A stretch of 64,000 nt of DNA. It comes from Desertivirga brevis. Lineage in GTDB: Bacteria; Bacteroidota; Bacteroidia; Sphingobacteriales; Sphingobacteriaceae. A program made the translations under genes and the position numbers. The notes below the pieces were generated by a model. It ran no database searches. It worked only from the letters and a program-made list of their open reading frames with translations, and had not been told where the DNA came from. The stretch is taken from contig NZ_JAFEWF010000001.1 of NCBI RefSeq assembly GCF_017355835.1, positions 310,001-374,000 on the forward strand, read 5' to 3'. Positions 54,563 to 63,059 of this stretch are shown piece by piece (positions within the stretch are counted from its first letter, which is position 1; each line of letters opens with the position of its first letter).

Positions 54563-55197
54563 ACCTTCCTTCCTCCGTTCTTTACTTCTACTATTGCATT
54601 AACTATATTAGGGTAGGCTCCGCATCTACAAATATTACCACTCATAAATTCTCTTATCTCGTCTTCAGAACCGGCGTGGCCTTCCCTGATGCAAGCCACA
54701 GCAGACATGATCTGACCAGGTGTACAATATCCGCATTGAAAGCCGTCATGTTTTAGAAAAGCTTCCTGCATTGGATGCAGTTTATCTCCTTGGGCAAGGC
54801 CTTCAATAGTTGTAACTTTCTGACCATCCTGCATTACAGCCAGAGTAAGACAAGACAAAACGCGTTTTCCATTTACGTGTACAGTACAAGCTCCACACTG
54901 ACCGTAATCGCAACCCTTTTTAGTACCTGTGAGGTTCAGCTGTTCCCTTAAAAGATCTAAAAGAGTAACTCTTGGCTCTACCATTAGACTTTTACTCTCA
55001 CCATTTATATTTAATTTCAAGGGAATCTTTTCAAGTGCTTCCGCAAGTTTCTCGTCCCACTGTTTGTCTGCTGCTTTTATTGCTACTGAGGGAGTTAACG
55101 CAACTCCAGTCAATACTGCCGACTGTTTCAGAAAATCCCGCCGGCTCTCATTCTTTAATTCACCGCCTTTCTGGTTCTTTGGATTTGATCTGTCCAT
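54559..55197 (-). CDS. paoA: Aldehyde oxidoreductase, 2Fe-2S subunit with Tat signal (PaoA/YagT-type)
   Basis: 212 aa. A twin-arginine signal (NESRRDFLKQSAVLTGVALT) directs export of the folded complex. Two 2Fe-2S clusters: CDYGQCGACTVHVNGKRVLSC for the plant-ferredoxin type and CGYCTPGQ with CRCG for the second. It carries electrons in the periplasmic aldehyde oxidase. The first gene of the operon, facing the DUF6660 gene across a 174-bp divergent region. Confidence 0.93.
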   Translation of the reverse strand: MDRSNPKNQKGGELKNESRRDFLKQSAVLTGVALTPSVAIKAADKQWDEKLAEALEKIPLKLNINGESKSLMVEPRVTLLDLLREQLNLTGTKKGCDYGQCGACTVHVNGKRVLSCLTLAVMQDGQKVTTIEGLAQGDKLHPMQEAFLKHDGFQCGYCTPGQIMSAVACIREGHAGSEDEIREFMSGNICRCGAYPNIVNAIVEVKNGGRKV

Positions 55198-55237
55198 GCT
55201 ATTAAGTTCAAATGCTGGATTAATATTGAGGGTATTA

Positions 55238-55294
55238 CGAATTACTAATTACAGTAGCAACCTCTTTGTTTAAACTATTTGTAATTAGGATTCG
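55238..55294. promoter_or_regulatory. Long imperfect palindrome in the paoA/DUF6660 divergent region
   Basis: CTAATTAC (55245-55252) pairs with GTAATTAG (55281-55288), extended by CGAAT/ATTCG outside. It lies between two divergent starts, so a shared operator is plausible. Confidence 0.4.
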
Positions 55295-55358
55295 TTCCAC
55301 GAATAATGGAGACCCATTAATCTCTCGTCAAATCAATAGTTAATAAAAATTCACTTAT

Positions 55359-55366
55359 TATCTTTG
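55359..55366 (+). promoter_or_regulatory. Putative -7 box of the DUF6660/TonB receptor operon
   Basis: TATCTTTG, a perfect TAnnTTTG, ends 5 bp before the ATG at 55372. If used, the message would start at or near the start codon, that is, leaderless or nearly so. Confidence 0.5.
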
Positions 55367-55371
55367 CGCTG

Positions 55372-55680
55372 ATGAAAGTACTTGCAATTTTCATGACGAT
55401 TTTAATGCTCATTACGGGAGTAGATCTTTGTAATGATCTGGATAGTTATGAAAGAAATGTAAGAAAAGAAGTTGGACAGGCGGACAACGGTAAGCATCCT
55501 GATGAGAAACCTTGCTCTCCGTTCTGTCACTGTGCCCGCTGCCCTTTTTCCGTTATACTTCCCTCGATATTAAATGTGCTAAATATCTCATTTATCAAAT
55601 CAGAGAAGTACGAGGCTTATTCAGTTACCTATAGCATTCAATTTGCCGTTTCTATTTGGCAACCCCCAAAAGCAGCTTAA
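55372..55680 (+). CDS. DUF6660-type small cysteine-rich secreted protein
   Basis: 102 aa. A hydrophobic start (KVLAIFMTILMLITGVDLC) suggests export. A Cys/His cluster KPCSPFCHCARCP near residues 46-58 is what I expect of DUF6660 proteins, small Bacteroidota proteins found before TonB-dependent receptors or metal-efflux genes. The cysteines may bind a metal ion. It precedes the receptor gene by 62 bp. The family call is by motif memory. Confidence 0.7.
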   Translation: MKVLAIFMTILMLITGVDLCNDLDSYERNVRKEVGQADNGKHPDEKPCSPFCHCARCPFSVILPSILNVLNISFIKSEKYEAYSVTYSIQFAVSIWQPPKAA

Positions 55681-55742
55681 ACCTTCACTAATTATTATCA
55701 ATTTAATCTTACCAACTCCCAGAAGGGATTATACAACTTTCA

Positions 55743-57920
55743 ATGAAAAGAATTATCATGCTTTTTGTTGCGATGGCATTTGTTTTATCTGCCTTTGCAC
55801 AAAACACTATTAAAATATTGATAAAAGACATAGAATCAGCTGAGCCACTTATCGGTGTAACGGTTACTATTCCAAAAATTAATAAAGTAGCAATAACTGA
55901 TACCAAGGGTGAAGCGGTTTTCTTAAATATCCCTAACGGAGTATACGAAATACGGTACAGTTATATCGGCTATAAAACAAAAGAGGATAGAGTCTCACTC
56001 TTTGAAACAAAACCTGTTGATCTATTGGTTCTATTAGAAAAAGCAGAGGGAGAGGAGCTGGAGGAAGTTGTGGTTTCTACAACGCGTAGCAGCCGGACCA
56101 TTGCTAATATCCCCACAAGGATCGAGGTTATCGCCGGAGAGGAGCTGGATGAAAAGGGGAACATGAAGCCGGGGGACATTCGTATGATTTTGAATGAAAG
56201 CACGGGTATTCAAACTCAACAAACGTCTGCAACCAGTGCAAATGCTTCTATTAGAATTCAGGGTCTGGATGGGCGATATACTCAAATACTCAAAGACGGC
56301 TTTCCTTTGTTTTCAGGAGCAGCAAGTGGACTGGGTTTATTACAGACGCCTCCATTAGACCTAAAACAGGTGGAAGTGATCAAAGGATCGGCTTCTACGC
56401 TATATGGAGGAGGTGCAATAGCAGGATTGGTAAATCTAGTCAGTAAATCACCGAGAGAAGAACGTGAATTGAATTTTCATTTAAATGGTACCACAGCAGG
56501 AGGACTGGATTTGAATGGTTTTTATGCGGAGAGTTACGGTAAAGCTGGACTAACAATATTTGCCGCAAGAAATAGCAATCGCCCTTATGCTCCTGGTAAC
56601 GTTGACCTGACAGCCATTCCCGAGTTTTCGAGGTATACATTTAATCCAAAACTCTTTCTTTTTCTAAATGAAAAGACTTCACTAAATATCGGGCTTAATT
56701 CAACTTTCGAAAAAAGGATTGGTGGAGATCTGCATTACATAAATGGAAGTAATGATCCGGCTCACAGTTTTTTTGAGAAAAATATTACGGAGCGGATATC
56801 CAGCCAACTTTCTCTAAATCACAAAATGAACGGTCACACCGCATTCAATTTTCGTAATAGCGTTAGTTATTTTAACAGGAGTATAAGTGTTCCGGGCTAT
56901 GCCTTTAATGGTATACAATATGGATCATTTACAGAGGCAAACATTTCACTTAGTGGCAAACGATCGGAATGGATAGCAGGTTTAAACCTTTGGACAGACC
57001 AATTTAAAGAGAAATCGCGAAATTCATTTCCTTTACGTGATTATTCACAAACTACAGTTGGTGCATTTGTTCAAAATAATATTCATATTACGGAATGGTT
57101 AGAGTTGGAAAGCGGCATAAGAACTGACTATGTAGCTGATTACGGATTTGTGTTGTTGCCTAGAGCATCAGGTTTAATCAAAATAACTGAGCAATTTAAT
57201 TCAAGAATTGGCGGCGGCTTAGGCTATAAATCTCCAACTATCTTTACCGAAGAAAGTGAGCGAATTCAGTATCAAAATGTGCTGCCTGTTTCCAGTAACA
57301 CTAATAAACTTGAAAAAAGTTACGGATTTAATTGGGATGTTAATTATCGTACCACTTTATTTAACGAGAGGGTTAGCCTTGGTATCAATCAACTTTTCTT
57401 TTATACTTTCCTAAATGCCCCATTGACGCTTGAGCAGCATGGTAACCACCAGTATAAATTTAACAACCTTGTTGGTCATATGGATACCCGCGGGATGGAA
57501 ACAAACTTGAAATTAACATATCAGGACCTAAAATTATTTTTAGGGTATAGTTTTACAGATGCTCAAATACATATAGGAAACGTTTTACGCGAAAACCCTC
57601 TTACAGCGAAGCATCGCTTAAATAATGTCCTGATGTATGAAGTGGAAGATAAATGGAAATTTGGCGCAGAAGCTTATTATTATAGCAAACAGAAGTTGAA
57701 TGACGGAACCAATGGAAATCCGTACTGGATTTTTGGCTTTATGGCCGAAAAATTATGGGACAAGTTCTCGCTTTATATCAACTTTGAGAACTTCACTGAC
57801 ACCAGACAAACACGCTTTGACAGTATTTATACAGGAAGTATTTCTAATCCCGTTTTCAAAGACATTTATGCACCTTTAGATGGCTTTGTGGTGAATGGAG
57901 GGTTGAAACTTCGCCTATAA
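55743..57920 (+). CDS. TonB-dependent outer-membrane receptor
   Basis: 725 aa. Signal peptide (KRIIMLFVAMAFVLSAFAQ). A carboxypeptidase-regulatory-like domain (residues 22-100) is followed by the TonB-box-like LEEVVVSTTRSS, a plug domain (about 110-225, IRIQGLDGRYTQILKDGFPLF and VIKGSASTLYGGGAIAGLVNLVSK), then a 22-strand barrel of the siderophore/cobalamin type, not the SusC type. With the Cys-rich DUF6660 protein upstream, a metal or metal chelate is the likely cargo, but this is inference. Two hairpins follow the gene. Confidence 0.9.
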   Translation: MKRIIMLFVAMAFVLSAFAQNTIKILIKDIESAEPLIGVTVTIPKINKVAITDTKGEAVFLNIPNGVYEIRYSYIGYKTKEDRVSLFETKPVDLLVLLEKAEGEELEEVVVSTTRSSRTIANIPTRIEVIAGEELDEKGNMKPGDIRMILNESTGIQTQQTSATSANASIRIQGLDGRYTQILKDGFPLFSGAASGLGLLQTPPLDLKQVEVIKGSASTLYGGGAIAGLVNLVSKSPREERELNFHLNGTTAGGLDLNGFYAESYGKAGLTIFAARNSNRPYAPGNVDLTAIPEFSRYTFNPKLFLFLNEKTSLNIGLNSTFEKRIGGDLHYINGSNDPAHSFFEKNITERISSQLSLNHKMNGHTAFNFRNSVSYFNRSISVPGYAFNGIQYGSFTEANISLSGKRSEWIAGLNLWTDQFKEKSRNSFPLRDYSQTTVGAFVQNNIHITEWLELESGIRTDYVADYGFVLLPRASGLIKITEQFNSRIGGGLGYKSPTIFTEESERIQYQNVLPVSSNTNKLEKSYGFNWDVNYRTTLFNERVSLGINQLFFYTFLNAPLTLEQHGNHQYKFNNLVGHMDTRGMETNLKLTYQDLKLFLGYSFTDAQIHIGNVLRENPLTAKHRLNNVLMYEVEDKWKFGAEAYYYSKQKLNDGTNGNPYWIFGFMAEKLWDKFSLYINFENFTDTRQTRFDSIYTGSISNPVFKDIYAPLDGFVVNGGLKLRL

Positions 57921-58022
57921 TCGAGTAATTTATAAATACAGAAACGCATTTCAAATTAAATCGATGTTATTATTTTTTAAATAATTTTACAATATTTGAA
58001 TGCTTGCTCTTGAAAGACAAGC

Positions 58023-58049
58023 ACTTCACGGGTTTTTTGTGAAGTTTTT
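58023..58049 (+). terminator. Terminator after the TonB receptor
   Basis: ACTTCAC (58023-58029) and GTGAAGT (58039-58045) with a 9-base loop and a T-run directly after. Confidence 0.75.
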
Positions 58050-58060
58050 AGGTTTAGGTT

Positions 58061-58090
58061 AGCCTGCTGTCCCATACGGTAGGCTTTTTT
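58061..58090 (+). terminator. Second terminator-like hairpin after the TonB receptor
   Basis: AGCCTGC and GTAGGCT (one G-T pair) around an 11-base loop, followed by six T. Together with the previous hairpin it makes a double terminator. The remaining 58091-58274 holds nothing I can support. Confidence 0.65.
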
Positions 58091-58274
58091 ATTTCTTAAC
58101 CATTATTAATGCTAATACATCTAATCATACAACCCTGGCTATCAAGATCTCCTCATTACTATTAAACCTTTGCTTGTGATATATGAACAGAAATAGATAA
58201 TTCCTGCATTACTCTAGATGAAGGTCAACCGAAACAATAATACTAATTTTTTTAGCATTTAAAGAGATCATTTA

Positions 58275-58282
58275 TAACTTTG
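58275..58282 (+). promoter_or_regulatory. Putative -7 box of the 50-aa gene
   Basis: TAACTTTG matches TAnnTTTG, 27 bp before the ATG at 58310. A T-rich stretch (58246-58253) lies near the -33 position but is not a clean TTTG. Confidence 0.5.
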
Positions 58283-58309
58283 TCTTATTAGTATTAGTAA
58301 GGAGTTGCT

Positions 58310-58462
58310 ATGTTTTTCAAAGTATTATCAAAAGTAAGAGTAATTGCAACTGGACAAACAGGCATTGTAGCTTTCCCCTACCAAAAAGGCGAGAAAATTG
58401 TGGTTTCCATAGATCACGGAAAGGACAGATTGTTCGATGAAATGGAGCTGGAATATATTTAA
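58310..58462 (+). CDS. Small basic protein of 50 aa, unrecognised
   Basis: ATG at 58310 with a strong AAGGAG ribosome-binding site, unusual for Bacteroidota, 8 bp before. Product: FFKVLSKVRVIATGQTGIVAFPYQKGEKIVVSIDHGKDRLFDEMELEYI in short, a beta-rich, SH3-like pattern (VRVIATGQTGIV...EKIVVSID) as seen in small barrel proteins. It has its own promoter candidate and a perfect palindrome across its stop codon. I know no function. Confidence 0.6.
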   Translation: MFFKVLSKVRVIATGQTGIVAFPYQKGEKIVVSIDHGKDRLFDEMELEYI

Positions 58463-58472
58463 TTCCAGCTCC
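58444..58472. repeat. Perfect 11-bp inverted repeat across the stop of the 50-aa gene
   Basis: GGAGCTGGAAT (58444-58454) and ATTCCAGCTCC (58462-58472) around a 7-base loop. No T-run follows. It could end or stabilise the transcript, or bind a dimeric regulator. Confidence 0.5.
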
Positions 58473-58574
58473 AAACCTTGATATTCAAGAGAAACCTCCA
58501 TGAGCAGAAACTCACAAACGAAGGATGAAAGTTTTAGAGAGGTACTTTCTGTCCTCTTAAAAACAATTAAACTT

Positions 58575-60794
58575 TCAGAAAAAAAGGCTTTCTATTTTAG
58601 CACGGTTGCCCACCATCCAAATCATATCGCCTTCTCTAAGTATAAAAGAACTTTCTGGATTCAATATCCTTTTACCTTCCCGTTCAACTGCTACCAGCAG
58701 TCCCTGTGCTTGTTCTCGGACGGAGGAATCTCTTATACTTTTGTTACACAGAGGAGATCGGGAGGATATTGGCACTTTATGAAGTTGAATATTATTTCGG
58801 TAATCGTATTTCGGATCTTCATCCTCCTCGGTTTCCAGGAGATGCTTTAAAGTAGCAAGTTCCTCGTCTGTTCCAATTACAGTCAATTTATCGTACGGAA
58901 ATAGACGTTCGTCTTTTCCTGGCGTTGTAATTACCCTTTTACCACGCTCAATCATAGCAACATTAACGCCATATTTTTCGCGAATAGCAAGCTCAATAAG
59001 GGTGCGACCGATGAAAGAAGAGTTTGCAGAAACCTGCATTGTAGCTAAGTGCGAATCCCAGGGAATAATTTTATTCTGAGACTGTTCAACCTCCCGGGCA
59101 TTAAAATTTAAAACGAACCTGTTCTCCAGCCGGTTGTAAAAGCTGTTCAACCTTGATGAGAAGATAGCTAAGACAGCAACGACCAAGCCGGTTAAAATAA
59201 TTACTGCTATAGTAGTTTCAAAAATACTAGTAACTAAAAATGCAACAAAGGTGATAGCGAACACTAGTCTTAGAAGTTCTAATGCAACCAAAGGACCACG
59301 AGAATATTGAGTATTTAACCAAAGGTGCGAATAAGCACGTTTCTCAATTCTTTTCGCTGCAAGACTCCAGAGAAATGGTGCCATAAGGATCATTGACAGT
59401 GTAAAGACAATACTTTTTGCCAGCAAATCCTGTTCAATATGTCGAAGAACGAAGGGCATGGCAACCCGAGAAACAAGCACGATTATCCCAATAAGGATAA
59501 CTGACTGAATAAAGAAATTCCCCACATATGCTTTAAGTAAGATCTCCCAATCACTTGTAGTAGTAATACCTTGGGTGCTTGTACTGTAATTATTAATTGC
59601 AGCAATCCAACGGTTAGGCAGGTTACGCTCCAAGGCGCCATAGAAGGAATTTGAAGCCTTGATCAGGTAAGGCGTAGTAAAAGTGGTAAGAGCAGAAACA
59701 GCCACGGCAATAGGATAAAGGAAATCGCTGGTAACTTTAAGGGTTAGGCCAAGGGTAGCTATTATAAAGGAAAACTCTCCGATTTGAGCGAGACTCATTC
59801 CTGCTTGCACCGAGGTTTTTAAGGGCTGTCCGGATAGTAGGGCACCCAGTGAGGAACTTAAGAACTTTCCGCCGACTGTAACAACTGTTATAACCAAAAT
59901 AGGTACAGCATAATCAACCAGAACCTGAGGATTGATAAGCATTCCAACAGAAACAAAGAAAACCGCTGCAAAAAGGTCCTTTACTGAAAGCGTAAGATGT
60001 TCAATCTTTTCAGCATACACAGTTTCTGCGAGAATAGAACCCATAATAAATGCACCTAGAGCAGGAGAGAAGCCAGCCTTTGTTGCGAAAATAACCATGG
60101 CCAGGCAAAGGGCAAGCGAAAGGATCAACATTGTTTCATCTGTCATGAAACGACTAACCTTTTTGAGCAAACTAGGTATAAGAAATATCCCTGAGACAAA
60201 CCACAGAACCAGAAAAAAGCCCAGCTTAAGGATAGATTCTAGCATTTCCAAGCCAGCGAAGTTTTGGCTAACTGCAATAGTGGTTAACAATACGAGGAGC
60301 AAGATTGCAACCAGATCCTCTACAATAAGGATTCCAAATACCAGACGCGCAAATTGCTTATGTTTTACACCTAACTCGTCAAAAGCTCTTATTATAATTG
60401 TAGTAGATGAAACAGAAAGGATACCACCGAGGAAAATACTATCCATAGTATTCCATCCAAGGGCCTTTCCAGATAGGAAACCAAAAAGGAGCATGAAAAC
60501 AACTTCCACAATAGCGGTTATAGAAGCCGCACCACCAACTTTCAACAATTTCTTAAAGCTGAATTCGAGCCCAAGGTTGAAGAGCAGGAAGATCACCCCA
60601 ATTTCTGCCCAGATAGCTATACTTTTTTCCTCTGAAACTGTAGGAATAAAAGAAAAATGAGGACCAACTAGAAATCCGGCTAGGATATAGCCCAGTACAA
60701 GCGGTTGTTTAATCCTTTTGAATATTAGGGTAGTAATAGCGGCAGCGCCAAGAATAAGTCCGAGGTCAGTTATTAATTGAGGTAAATGTACCAT
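58575..60794 (-). CDS. CPA2 family cation/proton antiporter with two TrkA-C domains
   Basis: 739 aa. Residues 1-385 are a Kef/CPA2-type Na+/H+ exchanger domain of about 12 helices (QPLVLGYILAGFLVGPH, GVIFLLFNLGLEFSFKKL, FGILIVEDLVAILLLVLL with the conserved Glu-Asp pair). About 410-560 add four more helices. Residues about 590-665 and 680-739 are two TrkA_C/RCK-C domains (DKLTVIGTDEEL, GDMIWMVGN) that usually bind a ligand; no NAD-binding TrkA_N is present, unlike KefB/KefC. It exchanges K+ or Na+ for protons. It is alone on this strand. Confidence 0.9.
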   Translation of the reverse strand: MVHLPQLITDLGLILGAAAITTLIFKRIKQPLVLGYILAGFLVGPHFSFIPTVSEEKSIAIWAEIGVIFLLFNLGLEFSFKKLLKVGGAASITAIVEVVFMLLFGFLSGKALGWNTMDSIFLGGILSVSSTTIIIRAFDELGVKHKQFARLVFGILIVEDLVAILLLVLLTTIAVSQNFAGLEMLESILKLGFFLVLWFVSGIFLIPSLLKKVSRFMTDETMLILSLALCLAMVIFATKAGFSPALGAFIMGSILAETVYAEKIEHLTLSVKDLFAAVFFVSVGMLINPQVLVDYAVPILVITVVTVGGKFLSSSLGALLSGQPLKTSVQAGMSLAQIGEFSFIIATLGLTLKVTSDFLYPIAVAVSALTTFTTPYLIKASNSFYGALERNLPNRWIAAINNYSTSTQGITTTSDWEILLKAYVGNFFIQSVILIGIIVLVSRVAMPFVLRHIEQDLLAKSIVFTLSMILMAPFLWSLAAKRIEKRAYSHLWLNTQYSRGPLVALELLRLVFAITFVAFLVTSIFETTIAVIILTGLVVAVLAIFSSRLNSFYNRLENRFVLNFNAREVEQSQNKIIPWDSHLATMQVSANSSFIGRTLIELAIREKYGVNVAMIERGKRVITTPGKDERLFPYDKLTVIGTDEELATLKHLLETEEDEDPKYDYRNNIQLHKVPISSRSPLCNKSIRDSSVREQAQGLLVAVEREGKRILNPESSFILREGDMIWMVGNRAKIESLFF

Positions 60795-60813
60795 CAGCGA
60801 AATATTTTATGAA

Positions 60814-60842
60814 TGCCTTTCCAGTTAAAATAAAGAAAGGCA
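60814..60842. repeat. 8-bp inverted repeat upstream of the antiporter
   Basis: TGCCTTTC (60814-60821) and GAAAGGCA (60835-60842), 20-48 bp before the antiporter start codon. It could be an operator or a leader hairpin. Confidence 0.35.
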
Positions 60843-60994
60843 CAAAGTGTTAGTTAGTAATAAGGGTATAATCAATCAAACAGTGGCCCACAGGCAATTG
60901 CTACATTTAGTGAAACAGATTCAATGTTTTTCAGTGTGATAAAAAACTCAAGTTCCCTGGTAAGAGGGGATTAAATAACCTTTGAATTCTCCAT

Positions 60995-61366
60995 CTACCA
61001 TAAAGAATGGAAGGGGTATAGTAGGATTTGATGTTTTAAAAAAAACAGGTGAATGATCTTGAAATAGCCAGAATCGGGCGCGTAGAACGAGGCTAAGAAG
61101 GATCCCGAATTTGCATTTAAATTAAATACAGGAATGAAGGATTTTAAGTTTTGATCCTTAAGATTGATTTGTAATCGCGGTAGATGGTTAAGTAAAAGCT
61201 TTCCATGGTGCTTCGACTGGTCCTTAAAAGAAGAATACTCCTGTTTATAATCAAAAACCTTCCCTCTAACATCCTGTTTTAATTTGAAAACATACCCCAA
61301 CGAAAGCACCCAGAACGCAAATAGCGCCAGGTACTTAAAAGCAGCAAGGATCTGTTTCAACTTCAT
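60995..61366 (-). CDS. Possible membrane-anchored hypothetical protein, 123 aa
   Basis: From the ATG at 61366 the product has an N-terminal membrane helix (FKYLALFAFWVLSLGYVF) and a soluble part (HHGKLLLNHLPRLQINLKDQNLKSFIPVF). The last 25 residues are rich in hydrophobic residues and do not look well formed, so the 3' end may be shifted. A TAGTTTTG box lies just before the ATG. Nothing recognised. Real gene, remnant and chance are all possible. Confidence 0.35.
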   Translation of the reverse strand: MKLKQILAAFKYLALFAFWVLSLGYVFKLKQDVRGKVFDYKQEYSSFKDQSKHHGKLLLNHLPRLQINLKDQNLKSFIPVFNLNANSGSFLASFYAPDSGYFKIIHLFFLKHQILLYPFHSLW

Positions 61367-61889
61367 TGTTGCAAAACTAGGGGAATTAGTTCTAATTAAT
61401 GTCTTTTGAAAAGCATGAAGCAGATAAGTAGATTGATAAAACCTACTTTTTAAGAGCATTTTTTTCAAACTGACGGGGAGAACCACCCAAGAAACACAAG
61501 TCTTTACCTATTAAATGTTAGATCTTTTGAATTAACGATTTTATAATATAAGTAATGGGGCGTTATCCTCATTTCTTTAATCGGGGTATAAAAAAAGGAA
61601 AAGCCGCCCCTTTACAACTTCACTTTCTACCCAAATTCTGGTCCAGGAATAATTTACCCCTTTAGTTCGAGACAATGAGAAAAAGCTATTGATCATATTC
61701 TTCATATTATTGACCGATTTTAATAACGGATAAGCAGCCCGAATGTAAAATGGGCCTTTGTTCTTGCCTACCTTGCCAGGCATTGACCTGTGGGAGTTCG
61801 AATTCAAATAAACCAGACACGCTGACCTAACCAGTTATGAGTATTTTTTGTATTTTAGGGTAGCTAGGATAACTTATGACCAGACAATA
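61367..61889. other. Sparse intergenic stretch of about 520 bp
   Basis: I see no supported gene here. The minus strand has a 76-codon open frame (61577-61807) with low protein-like quality. A segment near 61790-61830 contains GTTCGAATTC, like a tRNA T-loop, but no stem arms pair, so no tRNA is called. Confidence 0.4.
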
Positions 61890-62386
61890 ATGGTAAATAT
61901 ATTGATGAAAAAAAAGACAATGACCCTCTCTTTTGACCTCGATGATCTCCTTATTCCGGGAGTAAAGACATTTGAAACAGAAAAGCAATCTTTATATCAA
62001 AAGGTTCTAGGAATTGAGCAAATCAGGAAGGGAACAATTGATCTTTTCAAAAAGCTCGGACAAGACGGACACTCTATTTATATTTACACAACATCTTTCC
62101 GTTCTATAGTGAAAATCAAGCTGATGTTCTTCTCCCATGGAATTCGAATAAAAAGGGTGATAAACCAACGAGTTCATGATAAAGAAATGAGAGAACACAG
62201 AAAAAATTATTCAAAATACCGCCCGCCTTTGGAATTGATATTCATGTTGATGACTCGAAAGGTGTAGAAAATGAAGGGTATAAATTTAACTTTGCAACTA
62301 TTATAATTGCAGAAAATGATTCTAAATGGCAGGAGAGTGTGCTTAGGGGAATCACATACTATGAAAATTTAACAATACCAAGATGA
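61890..62386 (+). pseudogene. Frameshifted HAD-like hydrolase
   Basis: The first frame from 61890 gives TLSFDLDDLLIPG, a HAD motif I (FDLDD), and then GHSIYIYTTSFRS and RRVINQ-like text, up to KNYSKY near 62217. It then changes frame: the in-frame reading becomes RPPLELIFMLMTRKV and stops at 62267, while the -1 frame reads PPAFGIDIHVDDSKGVENEGYKFNFATIIIA, matching the expected motif IV region (HVDDS) of such proteins, to the stop at 62384-62386. The restored reading would overlap the next gene by ATGA. A one-base loss near 62218-62223 (run of C/G) explains it; sequencing error is possible. Confidence 0.75.
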
Positions 62387-62988
62387 CAGAATTTTGGGAA
62401 GAAGCATTTAAGGAGAAGCAAGAAATGTGGGGACCTGAACCTTCTAAATCTACTTTGCTGATTAAGGATCTTTTTGTTAATAACGGAGTAAAGCAAGTTT
62501 TGATTCCAGGAATCGGATATGGTCGTAATGCTAAAATATTTCTTAACCATGGGATGTCGGTAACAGGAATTGAAATTTCAGAAACGGCAATAAATATTGC
62601 GAAAAAACATTTCGGGAATTATCTTTCTATTTACCATGGCTCTGTAACGGAAATGCCCTTTGATGATAAAAAATATGATGGAATATATTGCTATGCCCTA
62701 ATTCACTTATTGGATCAGGAAGAACGAAAAGGACTGATCCAAGCCTGCTATAATCAACTTGAGGGCGGCGGATGGATGGCTTTTACCACTATAACGAAAC
62801 AGGCAACAACCTATGGGCGGGGGAGGCAAATTAGTGAAGATAGGTTTGAAATGTTTGGTGGGGTAAAAATGTTCTTCTATGACGAAGGAACCATACAAGA
62901 AGAATTTGGAGATGCAGGCCTGTTTGAAGTCAGCAAGGTAGAGGAGAACTATCCTTTTTATCTCATAAAGTGTCGTAAGAGCGTTTGA
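62383..62988 (+). CDS. Class I SAM-dependent methyltransferase
   Basis: 201 aa. Motif I VLIPGIGYGRNAKIF at about 40-54, acidic ISETAINIAKKHF, motif near MPFDDKKYDGIYCYALIHLL at about 90-110, and a C-terminal beta region. It resembles TehB/thiopurine-type small methyltransferases (WGPEPS at the start, MFFYDEGTIQEEFGDAG near the end). The substrate is unknown. The start overlaps the stop of the frameshifted HAD gene, so the two were once translationally coupled. Confidence 0.85.
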   Translation: MTEFWEEAFKEKQEMWGPEPSKSTLLIKDLFVNNGVKQVLIPGIGYGRNAKIFLNHGMSVTGIEISETAINIAKKHFGNYLSIYHGSVTEMPFDDKKYDGIYCYALIHLLDQEERKGLIQACYNQLEGGGWMAFTTITKQATTYGRGRQISEDRFEMFGGVKMFFYDEGTIQEEFGDAGLFEVSKVEENYPFYLIKCRKSV

Positions 62989-63059
62989 TGATTGAATTCC
63001 CATTGTTGTACCCATAACATCTTTGATGAGATGCCGAAGGCATTTAAATGATTGAAGAA

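Noticed and set aside
58500..58850. Plus-strand 116-codon open frame
   Set aside because: Overlaps the antiporter 3' end; only the first 25 codons are free and they have no recognised motif.
59932..60660. Plus-strand 242-codon open frame
   Set aside because: Lies fully inside the antiporter gene on the other strand; the antiporter has clear membrane helices and TrkA-C domains.
61577..61807. Minus-strand 76-codon open frame
   Set aside because: No ribosome site, motif or family; treated as chance.
61785..61850. tRNA-like piece (GTTCGAATTC and CTCATAA-like text)
   Set aside because: The T-loop text is there but the stem arms do not pair and the spacing to the anticodon-like loop is wrong.
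63030..63050. ATGCC-GAA-GGCAT hairpin as terminator of the methyltransferase
   Set aside because: Five-bp stem with only three T after it; too weak to call.
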